Positions 28,578-37,584 are shown, numbered from the stretch's first letter. The stretch is DNA of 64,000 bases from Pseudaminobacter soli (ex Zhang et al. 2022) (GCF_014595955.1 NZ_JABVCF010000001.1:62001-126000), one strand, 5' to 3'. Notes: generated by a model not told the origin, from the letters alone. Translations and numbers: made by a program.

Positions 28578-28607
28578 GGGGACCGGGCATCGACCCGGTC
28601 CCCTTTT
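28578..28607 (+). terminator. Rho-independent terminator between glpV and the glpK unit
   Basis: GGGGACCGGG-CATCGA-CCCGGTCCCC followed by TTTT: a perfect 10-bp stem with a 6-nt loop, just after the glpV stop. It should end or reduce transcription before the downstream gene and glpK. Confidence 0.9.
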
Positions 28608-28620
28608 CGCGAGATGGGCA

Positions 28621-29031
28621 ATGCACTCAGAAAATATCGAGCGGCTGGTCCGTTCCTTCGGATATCTCCTGAATCCCGACAGCCGCGCTCGAGACGGCGC
28701 GTCCGCGTGTACTATTCAGGACCAACCCTTCGATGAGCTTATGGTGAGGTCCAAGTGGCTCGAAGGGCCAGAAGATATTAAGATGGAGACGCCGCGCTCC
28801 ACCGCATTCCTCGCAGCTTACTCGATGATATTTGGAGACGGGATTCATCCCCGGGGCGTTCCCACAGAGGATTGCAGGTGGTTTCGCCCGGATCATTCTG
28901 TGGTTCGGGCATCCATTCGAAGCGGTGACATGAACTTCGATCACGATTCCGGAATTCTCAGCCTGACTGATCGCGGAATGGCGCGGGTGGCGAATGCTCT
29001 CCATGCGCTTCGCGAGGAGATCAGGGAATGA
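28621..29031 (+). CDS. Unknown protein translationally coupled to glpK
   Basis: A 136-residue protein I do not recognise. It is soluble, without signal peptide or membrane helix. The middle contains [20 protein letters not shown] and the C-terminus has a winged-helix-like strand and helix ([20 protein letters not shown]). The stop overlaps the glpK start as ATGA, which supports real translation and coupling. Third-position GC is clearly lower than in neighbouring genes, suggesting a different history. It lies directly behind the glpV terminator, so it and glpK may have their own weak promoter or depend on readthrough. A regulatory role for GlpK is only a guess. Confidence 0.6.
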   Translation: MHSENIERLVRSFGYLLNPDSRARDGASACTIQDQPFDELMVRSKWLEGPEDIKMETPRSTAFLAAYSMIFGDGIHPRGVPTEDCRWFRPDHSVVRASIRSGDMNFDHDSGILSLTDRGMARVANALHALREEIRE

Positions 29032-30521
29032 ACGAGTGCATCCTCGCCATTGATCAGGGCACGACATCGACGCGAGCCATCGTCTTCGACGGCTCCATGA
29101 AGCCCGTCGCCACCAGTCAGAAGGAGTTCACGCAACTTTATCCCGCTTCCGGCTGGGTCGAGCATGACCCGGAGGATATCTGGGAAACTGTGGTCTCCAC
29201 CGCCGGGGAGGCGATCGCCAAGGCGGGGCTGCAGCCCTCGCAGATCGCGGCACTCGGCATTACAAACCAGCGCGAAACCGTGGTGATCTGGGAAAGATCC
29301 ACCGGCCGTCCGGTTCACAATGCCATCGTCTGGCAGGACCGCCGCACCGAGCCGCTCTGCGCGCGGCTGAGAGGCGAGGGGCTGGAGGAACTGTTCACTG
29401 CGAGGACCGGGCTCCTGCTCGACCCCTATTTCTCCGGCACCAAGATCGCCTGGCTGCTCGACAATGTCTCCGGCGCGCGGGAGAGAGCAGAACGCGGCGA
29501 ACTGCTTGCCGGCACGGTCGACACCTACCTCATATGGCGGCTCACGGGCGGCAGGGTGCACGCGACCGACGCGACCAACGCCTCGCGTACGCTCGTCTTC
29601 AACATCGCCACGCAGCAATGGGATTCCGAGCTTCTCTCGATACTGGACATTCCACGCAGCCTTCTGCCCGAGGTGAAGGACTGCGGGGACGACTTCGGCA
29701 TCACGGACGCTTCGCTATTCGGCGCTCCGATCGCGATCCGCGGGGTCGCCGGCGACCAGCAGGCGGCGACGATCGGGCAGGCGTGCTTTCGGCCGGGAAT
29801 GATGAAATCCACTTACGGAACCGGCTGCTTCGCGCTTCTCAACACCGGGACCGACATGGTGGCTTCTACGAACCGCCTTCTGACGACGGTGGCTTACCGG
29901 ATAGGGGGCCGGACCACCTATGCCCTCGAGGGGTCGATCTTCATCGCCGGGGCAGCCATTCAATGGCTGCGGGATGGCATGAAACTCATCAGCACCGCGC
30001 GACAGAGCGGCGAACTCGCAGCCGAGGCAGACCCGGCACAGAACGTCTATCTTGTCCCCGCCTTCGTCGGTCTGGGCGCACCTCACTGGGACGCGGAGGC
30101 GCGCGGCGCGATCTTCGGGCTGACCCGCAATACGGGGCCCGCCGAGTTTGCCCGCGCCGCCCTCGAATCGGTGGCCTTCCAGACGGGCGACCTGCTTGAG
30201 GCCATGAGGAGGGACTGGGGCGCGCCAGCCGGCGGCACCGTGCTTCGCGTCGACGGCGGCATGGTCGCCTCGGATTGGACGATGCAGCGGCTGGCCGACA
30301 TCCTCGATGCGCCGGTGGATCGTCCGATCGTTCTGGAGACGACCGCCCTCGGCGCGGCGTGGCTTGCCGGCCACCAGGCCGGCGTCTGGCCCGGTCCGGA
30401 GGAGTTTTCGAAGAGCTGGGCCTTGGAGCGGCGGTTCGAACCGCGGATGGATCATGAGACGCGCGCGGCCAAGCTGCAGGGCTGGCACGACGCCGTGCGC
30501 CGGACACTGACGCAAAGCTGA
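29028..30521 (+). CDS. glpK: Glycerol kinase
   Basis: Phosphorylates glycerol to glycerol-3-phosphate with ATP, trapping it in the cell. It is 497 residues, FGGY family. Seen: the ATP-binding start [18 protein letters not shown], the substrate loop [20 protein letters not shown], and [13 protein letters not shown] with the catalytic aspartate region [13 protein letters not shown]. The C-terminal FGGY signature lies around [20 protein letters not shown]. It overlaps the unknown upstream gene by 4 nt and ends before a clear hairpin terminator. Its product feeds GlpD and is the likely GlpR inducer. Confidence 0.97.
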   Translation: MNECILAIDQGTTSTRAIVFDGSMKPVATSQKEFTQLYPASGWVEHDPEDIWETVVSTAGEAIAKAGLQPSQIAALGITNQRETVVIWERSTGRPVHNAIVWQDRRTEPLCARLRGEGLEELFTARTGLLLDPYFSGTKIAWLLDNVSGARERAERGELLAGTVDTYLIWRLTGGRVHATDATNASRTLVFNIATQQWDSELLSILDIPRSLLPEVKDCGDDFGITDASLFGAPIAIRGVAGDQQAATIGQACFRPGMMKSTYGTGCFALLNTGTDMVASTNRLLTTVAYRIGGRTTYALEGSIFIAGAAIQWLRDGMKLISTARQSGELAAEADPAQNVYLVPAFVGLGAPHWDAEARGAIFGLTRNTGPAEFARAALESVAFQTGDLLEAMRRDWGAPAGGTVLRVDGGMVASDWTMQRLADILDAPVDRPIVLETTALGAAWLAGHQAGVWPGPEEFSKSWALERRFEPRMDHETRAAKLQGWHDAVRRTLTQS

Positions 30522-30529
30522 AAACGAAG

Positions 30530-30551
30530 AACCCGCGCCGGAGCGCGGGTT
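30530..30551 (+). terminator. Terminator after glpK
   Basis: AACCCGCGC-CGGA-GCGCGGGTT, a perfect 9-bp stem with a 4-nt loop starting 8 nt after the glpK stop. It is preceded by an A-rich stretch and may also serve the convergent BA14K-like gene. Confidence 0.8.
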
Positions 30552-30579
30552 CCATCGATGCCTGACCTCAGCCGAGCAA

Positions 30580-31062
30580 TCAATACGGCGAAACGCACTG
30601 TTGGCGCGGGCCGTTGTAGGGCTGGAATGTGTTGTCGTAAGCCCGGTACGACCGGTAGCGATTGGCGCACCACTGGGTGTGGGCGTTCCCACTGCGATAG
30701 ACGACGCGGGGCTGCGAATTTGCGATCGCACCCGTCACCAGCGCGCCGGCAACGAAGGCAGCCGCCGGGAACCAGTAGTCGCCGTGACGCCGCCAGCCGT
30801 GGCGATGGTAGCGGGAGCCGCGATAACCGCGATAGTAGCCCGGCCGATCGTTGTCCCAACGGCGCGCCTCGCGACGATCCTGGCGCATGTGGCGACGCCA
30901 CTTCCGGTAATCCTCGCGTGACTGCACTTTGACGACATCGCTGCTCGCCTCAGGCGCCGTGGTCTGGACATAGACGGGCGCGGCCTGCGCTGGGAGCAGG
31001 CCCGTAACCCCCATCGAGACAGCAAGCGCCGAGGCGCAGATCCCTGTCAGCATTTTCCTCAT
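30580..31062 (-). CDS. BA14K-like exported protein
   Basis: A 160-residue protein with a signal peptide (MLTGICASALAVSMGVTGLL, then PAQAA), an Arg/Tyr/Gly-rich basic middle (RRHMRQDRREARRWD and repeats of RGYRGSRYH), a hydrophobic segment (YWFPAAAFVAGALVTGAIA) and the BA14K C-terminal box WCANRYRSYRAYDNTFQPYN ending GPRQQC. The start ATG follows GAGGAGACC. It shares only the C-terminal box with the BA14K-like protein at 16878-17279. A cell-envelope location is likely; no function is established. Confidence 0.8.
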   Translation of the reverse strand: MRKMLTGICASALAVSMGVTGLLPAQAAPVYVQTTAPEASSDVVKVQSREDYRKWRRHMRQDRREARRWDNDRPGYYRGYRGSRYHRHGWRRHGDYWFPAAAFVAGALVTGAIANSQPRVVYRSGNAHTQWCANRYRSYRAYDNTFQPYNGPRQQCVSPY

Positions 31063-31224
31063 GGTGGTCTCCTCGGTTTACGTATTCGTCCCTATGGCCC
31101 GGCAACGAACAGGCTCGAATTCGGTTCCCTCCCACTTACGCTCCGTCAGCGCCCGGGTGGCGAGTGGTACGATCGTCTCTCATCGTGTATGCCGACGCCC
31201 GTGGCAGATCGATTGGAGACGGCC

Positions 31225-31806
31225 ATGGACGACCGCGTGCGCGTGATATCTTCCGAGGTTCTCTCCGACGCATGGGGCGTCCTCAAGAGCACGGTCTTCG
31301 ATTACCGCCGGCTGGACGGCAACTGGGAGCGACAGACTCGCGAGACCTACGATCGCGGCAATGGCGCTGCGGTTCTGCCCTACGATCCGGCCCGTAACAC
31401 GGTGCTGCTTGTGAGGCAGTTCCGATTCCCCGCCTACCTCCAGGGCCATCCGGAGCCGCTGCTGGAGGCATGCGCCGGTCTGCTCGACGAGGACGATCCG
31501 GAGACCTGTGCCCGCCGCGAGGCGCAGGAGGAACTCGGCTATCAACTGCACGACCTCGAACTGATCTGCGTGCCGTTCATGACCCCCGGCAGCGTCACCG
31601 AGCGCCTTGCCTGTTTCGTCGCGCGCTACTCGCAGGAGGACCGGGTTTCCGCAGGCGGCGGCCATATCCACGAAGGAGAAGACATAGAGGTGGTCGAGAT
31701 GACTCTCGAGGAGGCCTACCGTGCGACCCGCGACGGCCGGATCAGCGATGCCAAGACGATCGTCCTGATCCAGCATCTCGTGATCGATCAGGCGCGAGGC
31801 GAATAG
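31225..31806 (+). CDS. nudK: NudK-type GDP-mannose pyrophosphatase (Nudix)
   Basis: Nudix hydrolase of 193 residues that should cleave GDP-mannose or a similar nucleotide sugar. ATG 31225 is preferred to 31189 because GGAG lies 6 nt before it and the length then fits NudK (about 190). The Nudix box EACAGLLDEDDPETCARREA then QEELGY has the NudK-specific spacing. Downstream MTPGSVTERLACFVARY, GGGHIHEGEDIEVVEM and GRISDAKTIVLIQHL match that subfamily. It stands alone, with a short inverted repeat (GCCCGA-ATCA-TCGGGC) overlapping its stop codon. Confidence 0.88.
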   Translation: MDDRVRVISSEVLSDAWGVLKSTVFDYRRLDGNWERQTRETYDRGNGAAVLPYDPARNTVLLVRQFRFPAYLQGHPEPLLEACAGLLDEDDPETCARREAQEELGYQLHDLELICVPFMTPGSVTERLACFVARYSQEDRVSAGGGHIHEGEDIEVVEMTLEEAYRATRDGRISDAKTIVLIQHLVIDQARGE

Positions 31807-31972
31807 CCCGAATCATCGGGCATTGATCTCAGTGCCTTCGCGAGCGATTGCCGGGGCACCGCATACCCACAGCACCCTGTACAATCGTCCCATTCAGCGA
31901 CTGCAACCCACGATTTAGACTAAAGGCGGAGGACTTTTCCTTGGAATCCGGCTTTTTAGGAAAACTGGGGTT

Positions 31973-32000
31973 TTGAAATCCCCGCCGCAGGCCCCATATA
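31973..32000 (+). promoter_or_regulatory. Promoter of the alpha-r14-like small RNA
   Basis: TTGAAA (31973-31978), a 16-bp spacer and CATATA (31995-32000), resembling rhizobial vegetative promoters. Transcription would begin near 32006, a few bases before the first sRNA stem. Confidence 0.55.
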
Positions 32001-32005
32001 GGGTT

Positions 32006-32106
32006 TATCATCCGGCGGTTCTCCTCCCATTTTCGCCGGATGGTGTTCCCCTCTGGAGGTTTTGACCTTCAATCTTGCCGGGCCGCATTCGAGCCCGGCT
32101 TTTTTT
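32006..32106 (+). ncRNA. Candidate alpha-r14 family anti-Shine-Dalgarno sRNA
   Basis: About 100 nt. The first hairpin is TCCGGCG (32011-32017) pairing with CGCCGGA (32034-32040) and presents the unpaired loop motif CTCCTCCC (32021-32028), complementary to ribosome-binding sites. A second small stem is GGAGGT-TTTG-ACCTTC (32055-32070). The third is a classical terminator, GCCGGGC-N9-GCCCGGC (32077-32099) followed by seven T. A plausible promoter sits directly upstream. This matches my recollection of the alpha-r14 sRNAs of Rhizobiales (for example NfeR1 of Sinorhizobium), whose loops carry CUCCUCCC. Such RNAs repress translation of ABC-transporter mRNAs among others. The 5' end is estimated. 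Confidence 0.7.
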
Positions 32107-32271
32107 GCCCGTACATAGCCGGCAGCACAGGGACAGGCATTCAAAGGCGGGGAGACCCTCCGCCGCGTGACACTGAAGGAAGTGCGGTAGAGTGGGCCCT
32201 TTCACCGAAAGGCTTAAGGAGCAAACGGACAGCAAAGTGCGCCTATCTCAAAGGGCAGAATTCCGGCGTCA

Positions 32272-32285
32272 CTGACATGGATCAA
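32272..32285 (+). promoter_or_regulatory. Possible FNR/FixK-type box
   Basis: CTGAC-ATGG-ATCAA resembles the TTGAT-N4-ATCAA consensus: the right half is perfect and the left has two mismatches. It lies about 88 bp upstream of a small secreted-protein gene. This is weak evidence on its own. Confidence 0.3.
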
Positions 32286-32372
32286 AGCGCGGGGGTGATC
32301 CTGGTATGACGATACCGGTTCTAGGGTCGGAACATCCAGGAGAGGTTTGACCTCGCTACTGGAGTTCGAATA

Positions 32373-32771
32373 ATGAAAACGCGTTTCTCGAAGCTAACAC
32401 GCGCGGGCGTAATGGCGCTCGGCATGATGACGGCTTTTACGGGCAGCGTAGTTGCTGCGCCACTGAAAGGCCTCTCGATGTCCCAATCCCCGTCGGACTC
32501 TGTCCAGGCGTCAGACGGACGGTCCCCGGTCATACAGGTGCAGAGCAGCGGCGGAATAGGCGGCCAGGGCGGCATGGGCCCGTCTGCCGGCGGAGGCGGA
32601 GACCCTCCGCCTAATTTCGATACGTATGGCGGCGACTACACCTCCATGCCACCGACCCTGGGCGAACGCTCCTATTACAGGGGGGCGCCCGATAGCGGTC
32701 TATGCTGGAGGGGCGGCCACCAAGACGGAACCGGACTCGGCCGGTATGTCGATTGCCCGGCGTCCTACTGA
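32373..32771 (+). CDS. Small Gly-rich exported protein, unknown
   Basis: A 132-residue protein with a signal peptide (hydrophobic GVMALGMMTAFTGSVVAA). After cleavage comes a Ser/Gly-rich stretch (SSGGIGGQGGMGPSAGGGGD) followed by a Tyr/Pro segment. The C-terminus has two cysteines (GLCWRGGHQDGTGLGRYVDC) that could form one disulfide. No family is recognised. TGGAG about 8 nt upstream serves as ribosome site. The gene stands alone between the sRNA and tRNA-Lys, with a possible FNR-type box in its leader. An envelope or extracellular role is inferred only from the signal peptide. Confidence 0.65.
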   Translation: MKTRFSKLTRAGVMALGMMTAFTGSVVAAPLKGLSMSQSPSDSVQASDGRSPVIQVQSSGGIGGQGGMGPSAGGGGDPPPNFDTYGGDYTSMPPTLGERSYYRGAPDSGLCWRGGHQDGTGLGRYVDCPASY

Positions 32772-33080
32772 GGGACGGTCGCCTTGACATGGCCTAGCGC
32801 CTGAAGTCCGCAAATCATCAACCCCGGCCGGTCCCTCATGTTGGCGGAGGTAAATCCGAGCCGGGGAATGTCGGCAACTGAGCTACGGCGCTGGAGGCGA
32901 AATCTTACGGTCGCGAGTATCGGATCGTACTCAACCACTAGGCCGGCCGCAGATTTGGCCCGATGATCCTGCTCGACGTCATATTTCCCTGAACCGTGCT
33001 GGCCGGCTACATCGACCACCTGCGGCAACGCCGGTTGCTCTCGTGTAGCAATCGGAATTTCAACAAACTCTTGATTTTTT
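32772..33080. other. Intergenic region, no convincing gene
   Basis: 309 bp between the small exported protein and tRNA-Lys. An 87-codon minus-strand frame (32765-33028) overlaps the end of the preceding gene and shows no family resemblance or ribosome site, so I do not call it. Confidence 0.4.
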
Positions 33081-33156
33081 TGGTGAGCGCGCTGGGATTC
33101 GAACCCAGGACCTACTGATTAAAAGTCAGTTGCTCTACCGGCTGAGCTACGCGCTC
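33081..33156 (-). tRNA. tRNA-Lys (anticodon TTT)
   Basis: Read on the minus strand: acceptor GAGCGCG/CGCGCTC, D-arm box TAGCTCAGCCGGTAGAGC, anticodon loop CTTTTAA within ACTGA/TCAGT, T-arm GGGTTCGAATCCC and encoded CCA. The anticodon TTT decodes lysine. Confidence 0.97.
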
Positions 33157-33453
33157 TCAGGGGGGCATGTTTGCGCTGCCCCGGAAAGTGCGGCGGAACA
33201 TAGGGGCAGCGGCATGGCGGGTCAATCGCTGAATCCGTGATCGAACAGTATCGTTCCATTCCCGTATTCCGTCCGAACCACGATCGGCGATTCACTACCA
33301 TTGCCCGCCGCGTGAAGCGTCATTCGACCGGCTCGAATAGGAGCATATCCGCTATCTGGGCGCTTCGGCGGCGACGATCCGCCACGGCAAGGTGATTGGA
33401 GTAGGCACGAAAGGGCGGCTATATGCCCGAAATTCAAACGGGCTCGGGCAGGG
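33157..33453. other. Intergenic region, no gene seen
   Basis: About 300 bp holding the promoter of tRNA-Lys on the minus strand and presumably that of ccdA on the plus strand. The plus frame just before ccdA reads through about 35 sense codons (IRYLGASAATIRHGK and so on) but has no start codon or known match. Confidence 0.4.
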
Positions 33454-34203
33454 ATGGCACTGGACGTAGGATATCTCACCGCGCTGGGGGCAGGCGCGCT
33501 GTCGTTCCTGTCTCCCTGCGTGCTGCCGCTGGTTCCCCCCTATCTCTGCTACATGGCGGGGGTTTCTGTGGACGACTTCGGCAAGGGCACAGATGGCCCC
33601 CTCGCACCGACTCGCACGCGAAAACTTCTGCTGGTCACATCGCTCGCCTTCGTGCTCGGCTTCTCAACCGTGTTCGTGGCGCTCGGCGCCGGCGCCTCCA
33701 CCATCGGACGGTTGCTGAGGATTTGGCAGGAGCCGCTGGCAATCGCGGCTGGTATCGTCATCATCCTGATGGGCCTCAACTTCTTGGGCGTGATAAGAAT
33801 CCCGCTGCTGTTCCGCGAGGCCCGTTTCCAGGCGCAGGGCAGGCCTGCCAGCGCCGTCGCCGCCTATGTAATGGGCCTGGCTTTCGCCTTCGGCTGGACG
33901 CCCTGCATCGGGCCCGTGCTCGGTCCGATCCTGACGCTGGCCGGCGGCAGCGCGACGGTGGGCGAGGGGGCACTGCTGCTGGCGGCATATTCCGTGGGCC
34001 TGGGCATCCCGTTCCTGGTGGCGGCGCTCTTCTCGGGCGCGTTCATGCGTTTCCTGGGGCGCTTCCGGGTCCATCTCGGCCTCGTCGAGAAGGCGATCGG
34101 CGCGCTCCTGGTCGTGGCCGGCGTGCTGTTCATGACCGGAGGCGTGCAGAGCATGTCCTACTGGCTGCTGGAAACCTTTCCGGTGCTCGGCAGGCTCGGC
34201 TGA
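33454..34203 (+). CDS. ccdA: Cytochrome c biogenesis / thiol-disulfide transporter CcdA
   Basis: Inner-membrane protein of 249 residues that carries reducing power from cytoplasmic thioredoxin to periplasmic thiol proteins, needed for cytochrome c maturation. About six spans are seen. The two redox cysteines lie in [15 protein letters not shown] near the N-terminus and in [17 protein letters not shown] in the middle, the exact CcdA hallmarks. It is followed by lipA after about 100 bp on the same strand. No thioredoxin-like partner is encoded beside it. Confidence 0.94.
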   Translation: MALDVGYLTALGAGALSFLSPCVLPLVPPYLCYMAGVSVDDFGKGTDGPLAPTRTRKLLLVTSLAFVLGFSTVFVALGAGASTIGRLLRIWQEPLAIAAGIVIILMGLNFLGVIRIPLLFREARFQAQGRPASAVAAYVMGLAFAFGWTPCIGPVLGPILTLAGGSATVGEGALLLAAYSVGLGIPFLVAALFSGAFMRFLGRFRVHLGLVEKAIGALLVVAGVLFMTGGVQSMSYWLLETFPVLGRLG

Positions 34204-34300
34204 ATCCGAACTGCGCCGCGCGCAGGCCTCTCCTGCGGGTTTCGGCTTGCTCAATCGCCAGCCGGTGACTAAGTCGAGAGTCACCGAGGAGACAGCCGCA

Positions 34301-35281
34301 GTGGTCACCATCGACCTCTTGAACAAGGATCCACGCAATCTGGGCCAAGCCCGGCCGCGACACCCTGAAAAGGCGCATCGGCCGGACCAGGAGGTATTGC
34401 GCAAGCCGGACTGGATACGGGTCAAGGCGCCGAACTCCAAAGGTTATGCCGAGACGCGCGAGATCGTGCGTTCGCACAATCTCGTCACAGTCTGCGAAGA
34501 GGCGGGCTGCCCCAACATCGGCGAGTGCTGGGACAAGAAGCACGCCACCTTCATGATCATGGGCGAGATCTGCACGCGCGCCTGCGCCTTCTGCAATGTC
34601 GCCACCGGCCTTCCCGGTCCGCTCGATCCGGCCGAGCCTGAGAGCGTGGCGCGCGCCGTGCACAAGATGGGACTGTCCCACGTGGTGATCACCTCGGTCG
34701 ACCGCGACGACCTATCCGACGGCGGTGCCGCCCATTTCGCGGCGGTGATCCGCAGCATTCGCGCGCTGAATCCTGGTACAACGATCGAGATCCTCACGCC
34801 CGATTTCCTGCGCAAGGATGGAGCGCTGGAGGTGGTGGTCGAGGCGAAGCCTGACGTCTTCAACCACAATCTGGAGACGGTGCCGTCGAACTACCTCACG
34901 GTGCGGCCCGGCGCCCGCTACTTCCATTCGGTCCGGCTGCTGCAGCGTGTGAAGGAAATCGATCCTTCGATCTTCACGAAGTCCGGCATCATGGTCGGCC
35001 TCGGCGAGGAGAGGAACGAGGTCCTGCAACTCATGGACGACCTGCGCTCGGCCGACGTGGATTTCATGACCATCGGTCAGTACCTGCAGCCGTCAAAGAA
35101 GCATCATCCGGTGATACGGTTCGTGCCGCCAGACGAGTTCAAGTCGTACGAAACGGTCGGCTTGTCGAAAGGCTTCCTCCTCGTCGCCTCGAGCCCGCTG
35201 ACACGCTCGTCGCACCATGCCGGCGACGATTTCGCCCGCCTCAGGGCTGCGCGCGAGGCGATGCTGAACAGGGCAGTCTGA
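34301..35281 (+). CDS. lipA: Lipoyl synthase
   Basis: Radical-SAM enzyme that inserts two sulfurs into protein-bound octanoyl groups to make lipoate. The GTG at 34301 is preferred over 34247: it has GAGGAGA 8 nt upstream, and the resulting 326 residues fit LipA. The auxiliary cluster cysteines are in [12 protein letters not shown] and the radical-SAM triad in CTRACAFC. The family blocks [13 protein letters not shown] and GLGEERNEV are present, and the C-terminal substrate-contact serine lies in [13 protein letters not shown]. It is followed 6 nt later by the COQ10-type gene. Confidence 0.96.
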   Translation: MVTIDLLNKDPRNLGQARPRHPEKAHRPDQEVLRKPDWIRVKAPNSKGYAETREIVRSHNLVTVCEEAGCPNIGECWDKKHATFMIMGEICTRACAFCNVATGLPGPLDPAEPESVARAVHKMGLSHVVITSVDRDDLSDGGAAHFAAVIRSIRALNPGTTIEILTPDFLRKDGALEVVVEAKPDVFNHNLETVPSNYLTVRPGARYFHSVRLLQRVKEIDPSIFTKSGIMVGLGEERNEVLQLMDDLRSADVDFMTIGQYLQPSKKHHPVIRFVPPDEFKSYETVGLSKGFLLVASSPLTRSSHHAGDDFARLRAAREAMLNRAV

Positions 35282-35287
35282 CGTTTC

Positions 35288-35749
35288 ATGCCGCAGTTCG
35301 AGACGGTCAGACATGTCCGCCACTCAGCAGAGAACATGTTCGCGCTGGTGGCCGACATCGAAAAATATCCCGAGTTCGTGCCGCTTTGCGAGGCGCTCAC
35401 GGTGCGATCGCGCCGTGACCGGGACGGGCAGAGCATCCTCGTCGCGGACATGACGGTGGGCTACAAGGCCATCCGCGAGACCTTCACGACCCAGGTACAT
35501 CTCAAGCCTGAAGAGAATCGAATCGATGTGAGATACATCGACGGCCCGTTCAAATATCTCACCAACAGATGGTGCTTCGAGGCGACTGGGCCTGCATCCT
35601 CCGACATCCACTTCTTCATCGAATACGAGTTCCGCAGCCGGATGCTCGGCGCCGTCATGGGCACCATGTTCGATCGTGCGTTCCGGATGTTCTCGCAAGC
35701 GTTCGAGAAGCGGGCGGACCAGATTTACGGACGGCCGGCCGAGGTTTGA
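35288..35749 (+). CDS. COQ10/RatA-type START-domain ubiquinone-binding protein
   Basis: A 153-residue SRPBCC/START-fold protein. Its mitochondrial relative Coq10 binds ubiquinone and supports respiration; the same family includes RatA, annotated as a toxin in enterobacteria. Conserved blocks: MPQFETVRHVRHSAENMFAL, VADIEKYPEFVPLCEAL and IDGPFKYLTNRWCFE. The lipA-coq10 tandem is common in alphaproteobacteria and argues for a respiratory role rather than a toxin. Its last 25 bp overlap the convergent pncC/cinA gene. Confidence 0.88.
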   Translation: MPQFETVRHVRHSAENMFALVADIEKYPEFVPLCEALTVRSRRDRDGQSILVADMTVGYKAIRETFTTQVHLKPEENRIDVRYIDGPFKYLTNRWCFEATGPASSDIHFFIEYEFRSRMLGAVMGTMFDRAFRMFSQAFEKRADQIYGRPAEV

Positions 35750-36228
35750 GCTTCACCGAGGGCGGCGAGCCCGAGTTCAAGCGCCGTCCGCACCGCCTCG
35801 CGCCGGATGAAGGCGCGTCCGCGGTTCGGGAACACCCGCCGTTCCGCCTGTGTCGACCCGCCCGACACGGCAACCCCGAACCAGACGAGCCCAACAGGCT
35901 TGTCGGCCGAGCCGCCTTCGGGACCGGCTATACCTGTCACCGACAAAGCTAGTCCTGCGCGTGAGCGGGCGAGCGCCCCTTCCGCCATCTGCAGCGCGGT
36001 CTCGCGCGACACCGCCCCATGGGCGGCCAATGTCTCGGCCGAAATGCCGAGCATTTCCGTCTTTGCCTCGTTGGAGTAGGTCACGAAACCGCGGTCGACC
36101 ACCGAGGACGAGCCGGGAACGTCGGTCAGCACGCCGGCAATCAAACCGCCGGTACAGGATTCCGCAGTGACCGCCATGATGCCGCGAGCGTCGCAAGCGT
36201 TGAGGAACCGCACCGCTAGTCCTCGCAT
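35725..36228 (-). CDS. pncC: CinA C-terminal-type nicotinamide-nucleotide amidase
   Basis: A 167-residue stand-alone CinA C-terminal domain. Relatives deamidate nicotinamide mononucleotide to nicotinic acid mononucleotide in pyridine nucleotide salvage. The signature AESCTGGLIAGVLTDVPGSS carries the catalytic serine; VSRETALQMAEGAL and SVTGIAGPEGGSADKPVGLV also match. The CinA N-terminal nucleotide-binding domain is absent, as is usual in rhizobia. It starts 3 nt after the ispDF stop, so it is cotranscribed. Confidence 0.92.
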   Translation of the reverse strand: MRGLAVRFLNACDARGIMAVTAESCTGGLIAGVLTDVPGSSSVVDRGFVTYSNEAKTEMLGISAETLAAHGAVSRETALQMAEGALARSRAGLALSVTGIAGPEGGSADKPVGLVWFGVAVSGGSTQAERRVFPNRGRAFIRREAVRTALELGLAALGEAQTSAGRP

Positions 36229-36231
36229 CGC

Positions 36232-37446
36232 TCAGTCCTCCAACTGCCCGGGGAAGACGACGCTCGCCGTGGCGATGGCGGCGATGCCCTCCTGCCGGCC
36301 GATGAAGCCGAGACGCTCGTTTGTGGTCGCCTTGACCGAGATGCGACTCTCCCGGATTCCCAGTATTCCGGCAAGAACTGCGGTCATCGCCTCCCGGTGC
36401 GGACCGATCTTGGGCGCCTCGCAGATGAGGGTCACGTCGACATTGGCGATCCGGCCGCCATGGGAACGGACGAGGCTCGCCGCATGCTCGACGAACAGGT
36501 GCGACGCCGCCCCTTTCCATTGCGGGTCGGAGGGCGGGAAATGCGTACCGATGTCGCCGGCACCACAGGTCGCCAGCAACGCGTCGGTGAGCGCGTGCAG
36601 CCCCACATCGGCGTCGGAATGCCCCATCAGACGGCGGTCGTGCGGGATCGCGACGCCGCAGAGCGTCACGTGCTCGCCGGGCTCGAAGGCATGCACGTCA
36701 TACCCGTTTCCGGTACGCACGTCGGGAAAGCTATTTCCCGCAAGCTGCCGATCGGCCATCTCGATGTCCCTCGTCCAGGTGAGTTTACGGTTGTCCGGCG
36801 AGCCCTCGACGATCCTGACCGGGAGCCCGGCCCATTCGGCGATCGCCGCATCGTCGGTGAAATCCAGCAGCCTCTCCGCGACCGCGCGCCGATGAGCATC
36901 GAGGATCGTGCGATAGGGGAAGCCCTGCGGTGTCTGCGCGGCGTAGAGGTCCTCGCGGGAGACAGTCGCTGTCACGAAAAGTCGCTCGTCCGCGCGCTTC
37001 ACCGTGTCTGCCAGGGGAATCGCCGGCAGGGCCGCGGTGCCTTTCAAGGCGGTCGCCGAAACGCGATCTATAAGGTCGGCAGTGACGAACGGGCGCACCG
37101 CATCGTGGATGAGCACGGCTGCCAGGGCGGCGTTCTTAAGCGCTTCGAGCCCGGCAAGCACCGATTCCTGTCGTGTGGCGCCACCCTCTACGGTGACAAT
37201 CCTGTCGGCAAGGTCTCCCACCGCGGCTCGGAACAGTTCGTGGTCATCAGGGTGGATCACGGCCACGATATGCGAAATGCGGGGATGCGAAAGGAACACT
37301 TCCAGGCATCGGGCGATGACGGCCTTGCCGCCGATCTGCCGGTATTGCTTCGGACCGCCCTCCCTGCCGGCGCGCTCGCCCCGGCCGGCGGCGACGATGA
37401 TGGCGGCTACGCTGTCGTTGGCAGTATGTCGGCTGTCGGTAGGCAT
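36232..37446 (-). CDS. ispDF: Bifunctional MEP-pathway enzyme IspDF
   Basis: A fusion of two isoprenoid-pathway enzymes, 404 residues. The N-terminal IspD part (about 1-240) makes CDP-methylerythritol: [14 protein letters not shown], the activating [12 protein letters not shown] and HDAVRPFV are visible. The C-terminal IspF part (about 243-404) makes the cyclic diphosphate: [11 protein letters not shown] supplies zinc ligands, [18 protein letters not shown] the third ligand, and [19 protein letters not shown] the end motif. The fusion is normal in alphaproteobacteria. It is divergent from dusB. Confidence 0.97.
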   Translation of the reverse strand: MPTDSRHTANDSVAAIIVAAGRGERAGREGGPKQYRQIGGKAVIARCLEVFLSHPRISHIVAVIHPDDHELFRAAVGDLADRIVTVEGGATRQESVLAGLEALKNAALAAVLIHDAVRPFVTADLIDRVSATALKGTAALPAIPLADTVKRADERLFVTATVSREDLYAAQTPQGFPYRTILDAHRRAVAERLLDFTDDAAIAEWAGLPVRIVEGSPDNRKLTWTRDIEMADRQLAGNSFPDVRTGNGYDVHAFEPGEHVTLCGVAIPHDRRLMGHSDADVGLHALTDALLATCGAGDIGTHFPPSDPQWKGAASHLFVEHAASLVRSHGGRIANVDVTLICEAPKIGPHREAMTAVLAGILGIRESRISVKATTNERLGFIGRQEGIAAIATASVVFPGQLED

Positions 37447-37584
37447 GCCAGACGCTTAGTCGCAAGGTCGTCCGGGGGCCAGCGATTTCCTTGGCTGCAA
37501 GGCTTTCACACAACTCCAGCGTTGCGGTGCGAAGCAAATCTGTCTAGGCAATAGGCATCGCCATAATCTGCTTTGTTTTTGTGC

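Noticed and set aside
28627-29067. 146-codon minus-strand frame opposite the unknown glpK-coupled gene
   Set aside because: The plus-strand frame has an ATGA junction with glpK and fits the operon direction; the minus frame would run into glpK with no supporting signals.
32342-32354. GAGGT-TTG-ACCTC hairpin in the leader of the small exported protein, similar to the sRNA's middle stem
   Set aside because: Short, and the likeness to GGAGGT-TTTG-ACCTTC could be chance; no T-run or covariation can be seen here.
32765-33028. 87-codon minus-strand frame in the gap before tRNA-Lys
   Set aside because: It overlaps the end of the small exported gene, has no ribosome site and no recognisable domain.
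35288-35749. COQ10-type gene as a RatA toxin of a toxin-antitoxin pair
   Set aside because: No antitoxin partner is adjacent, and the lipA linkage points to a ubiquinone-related role.
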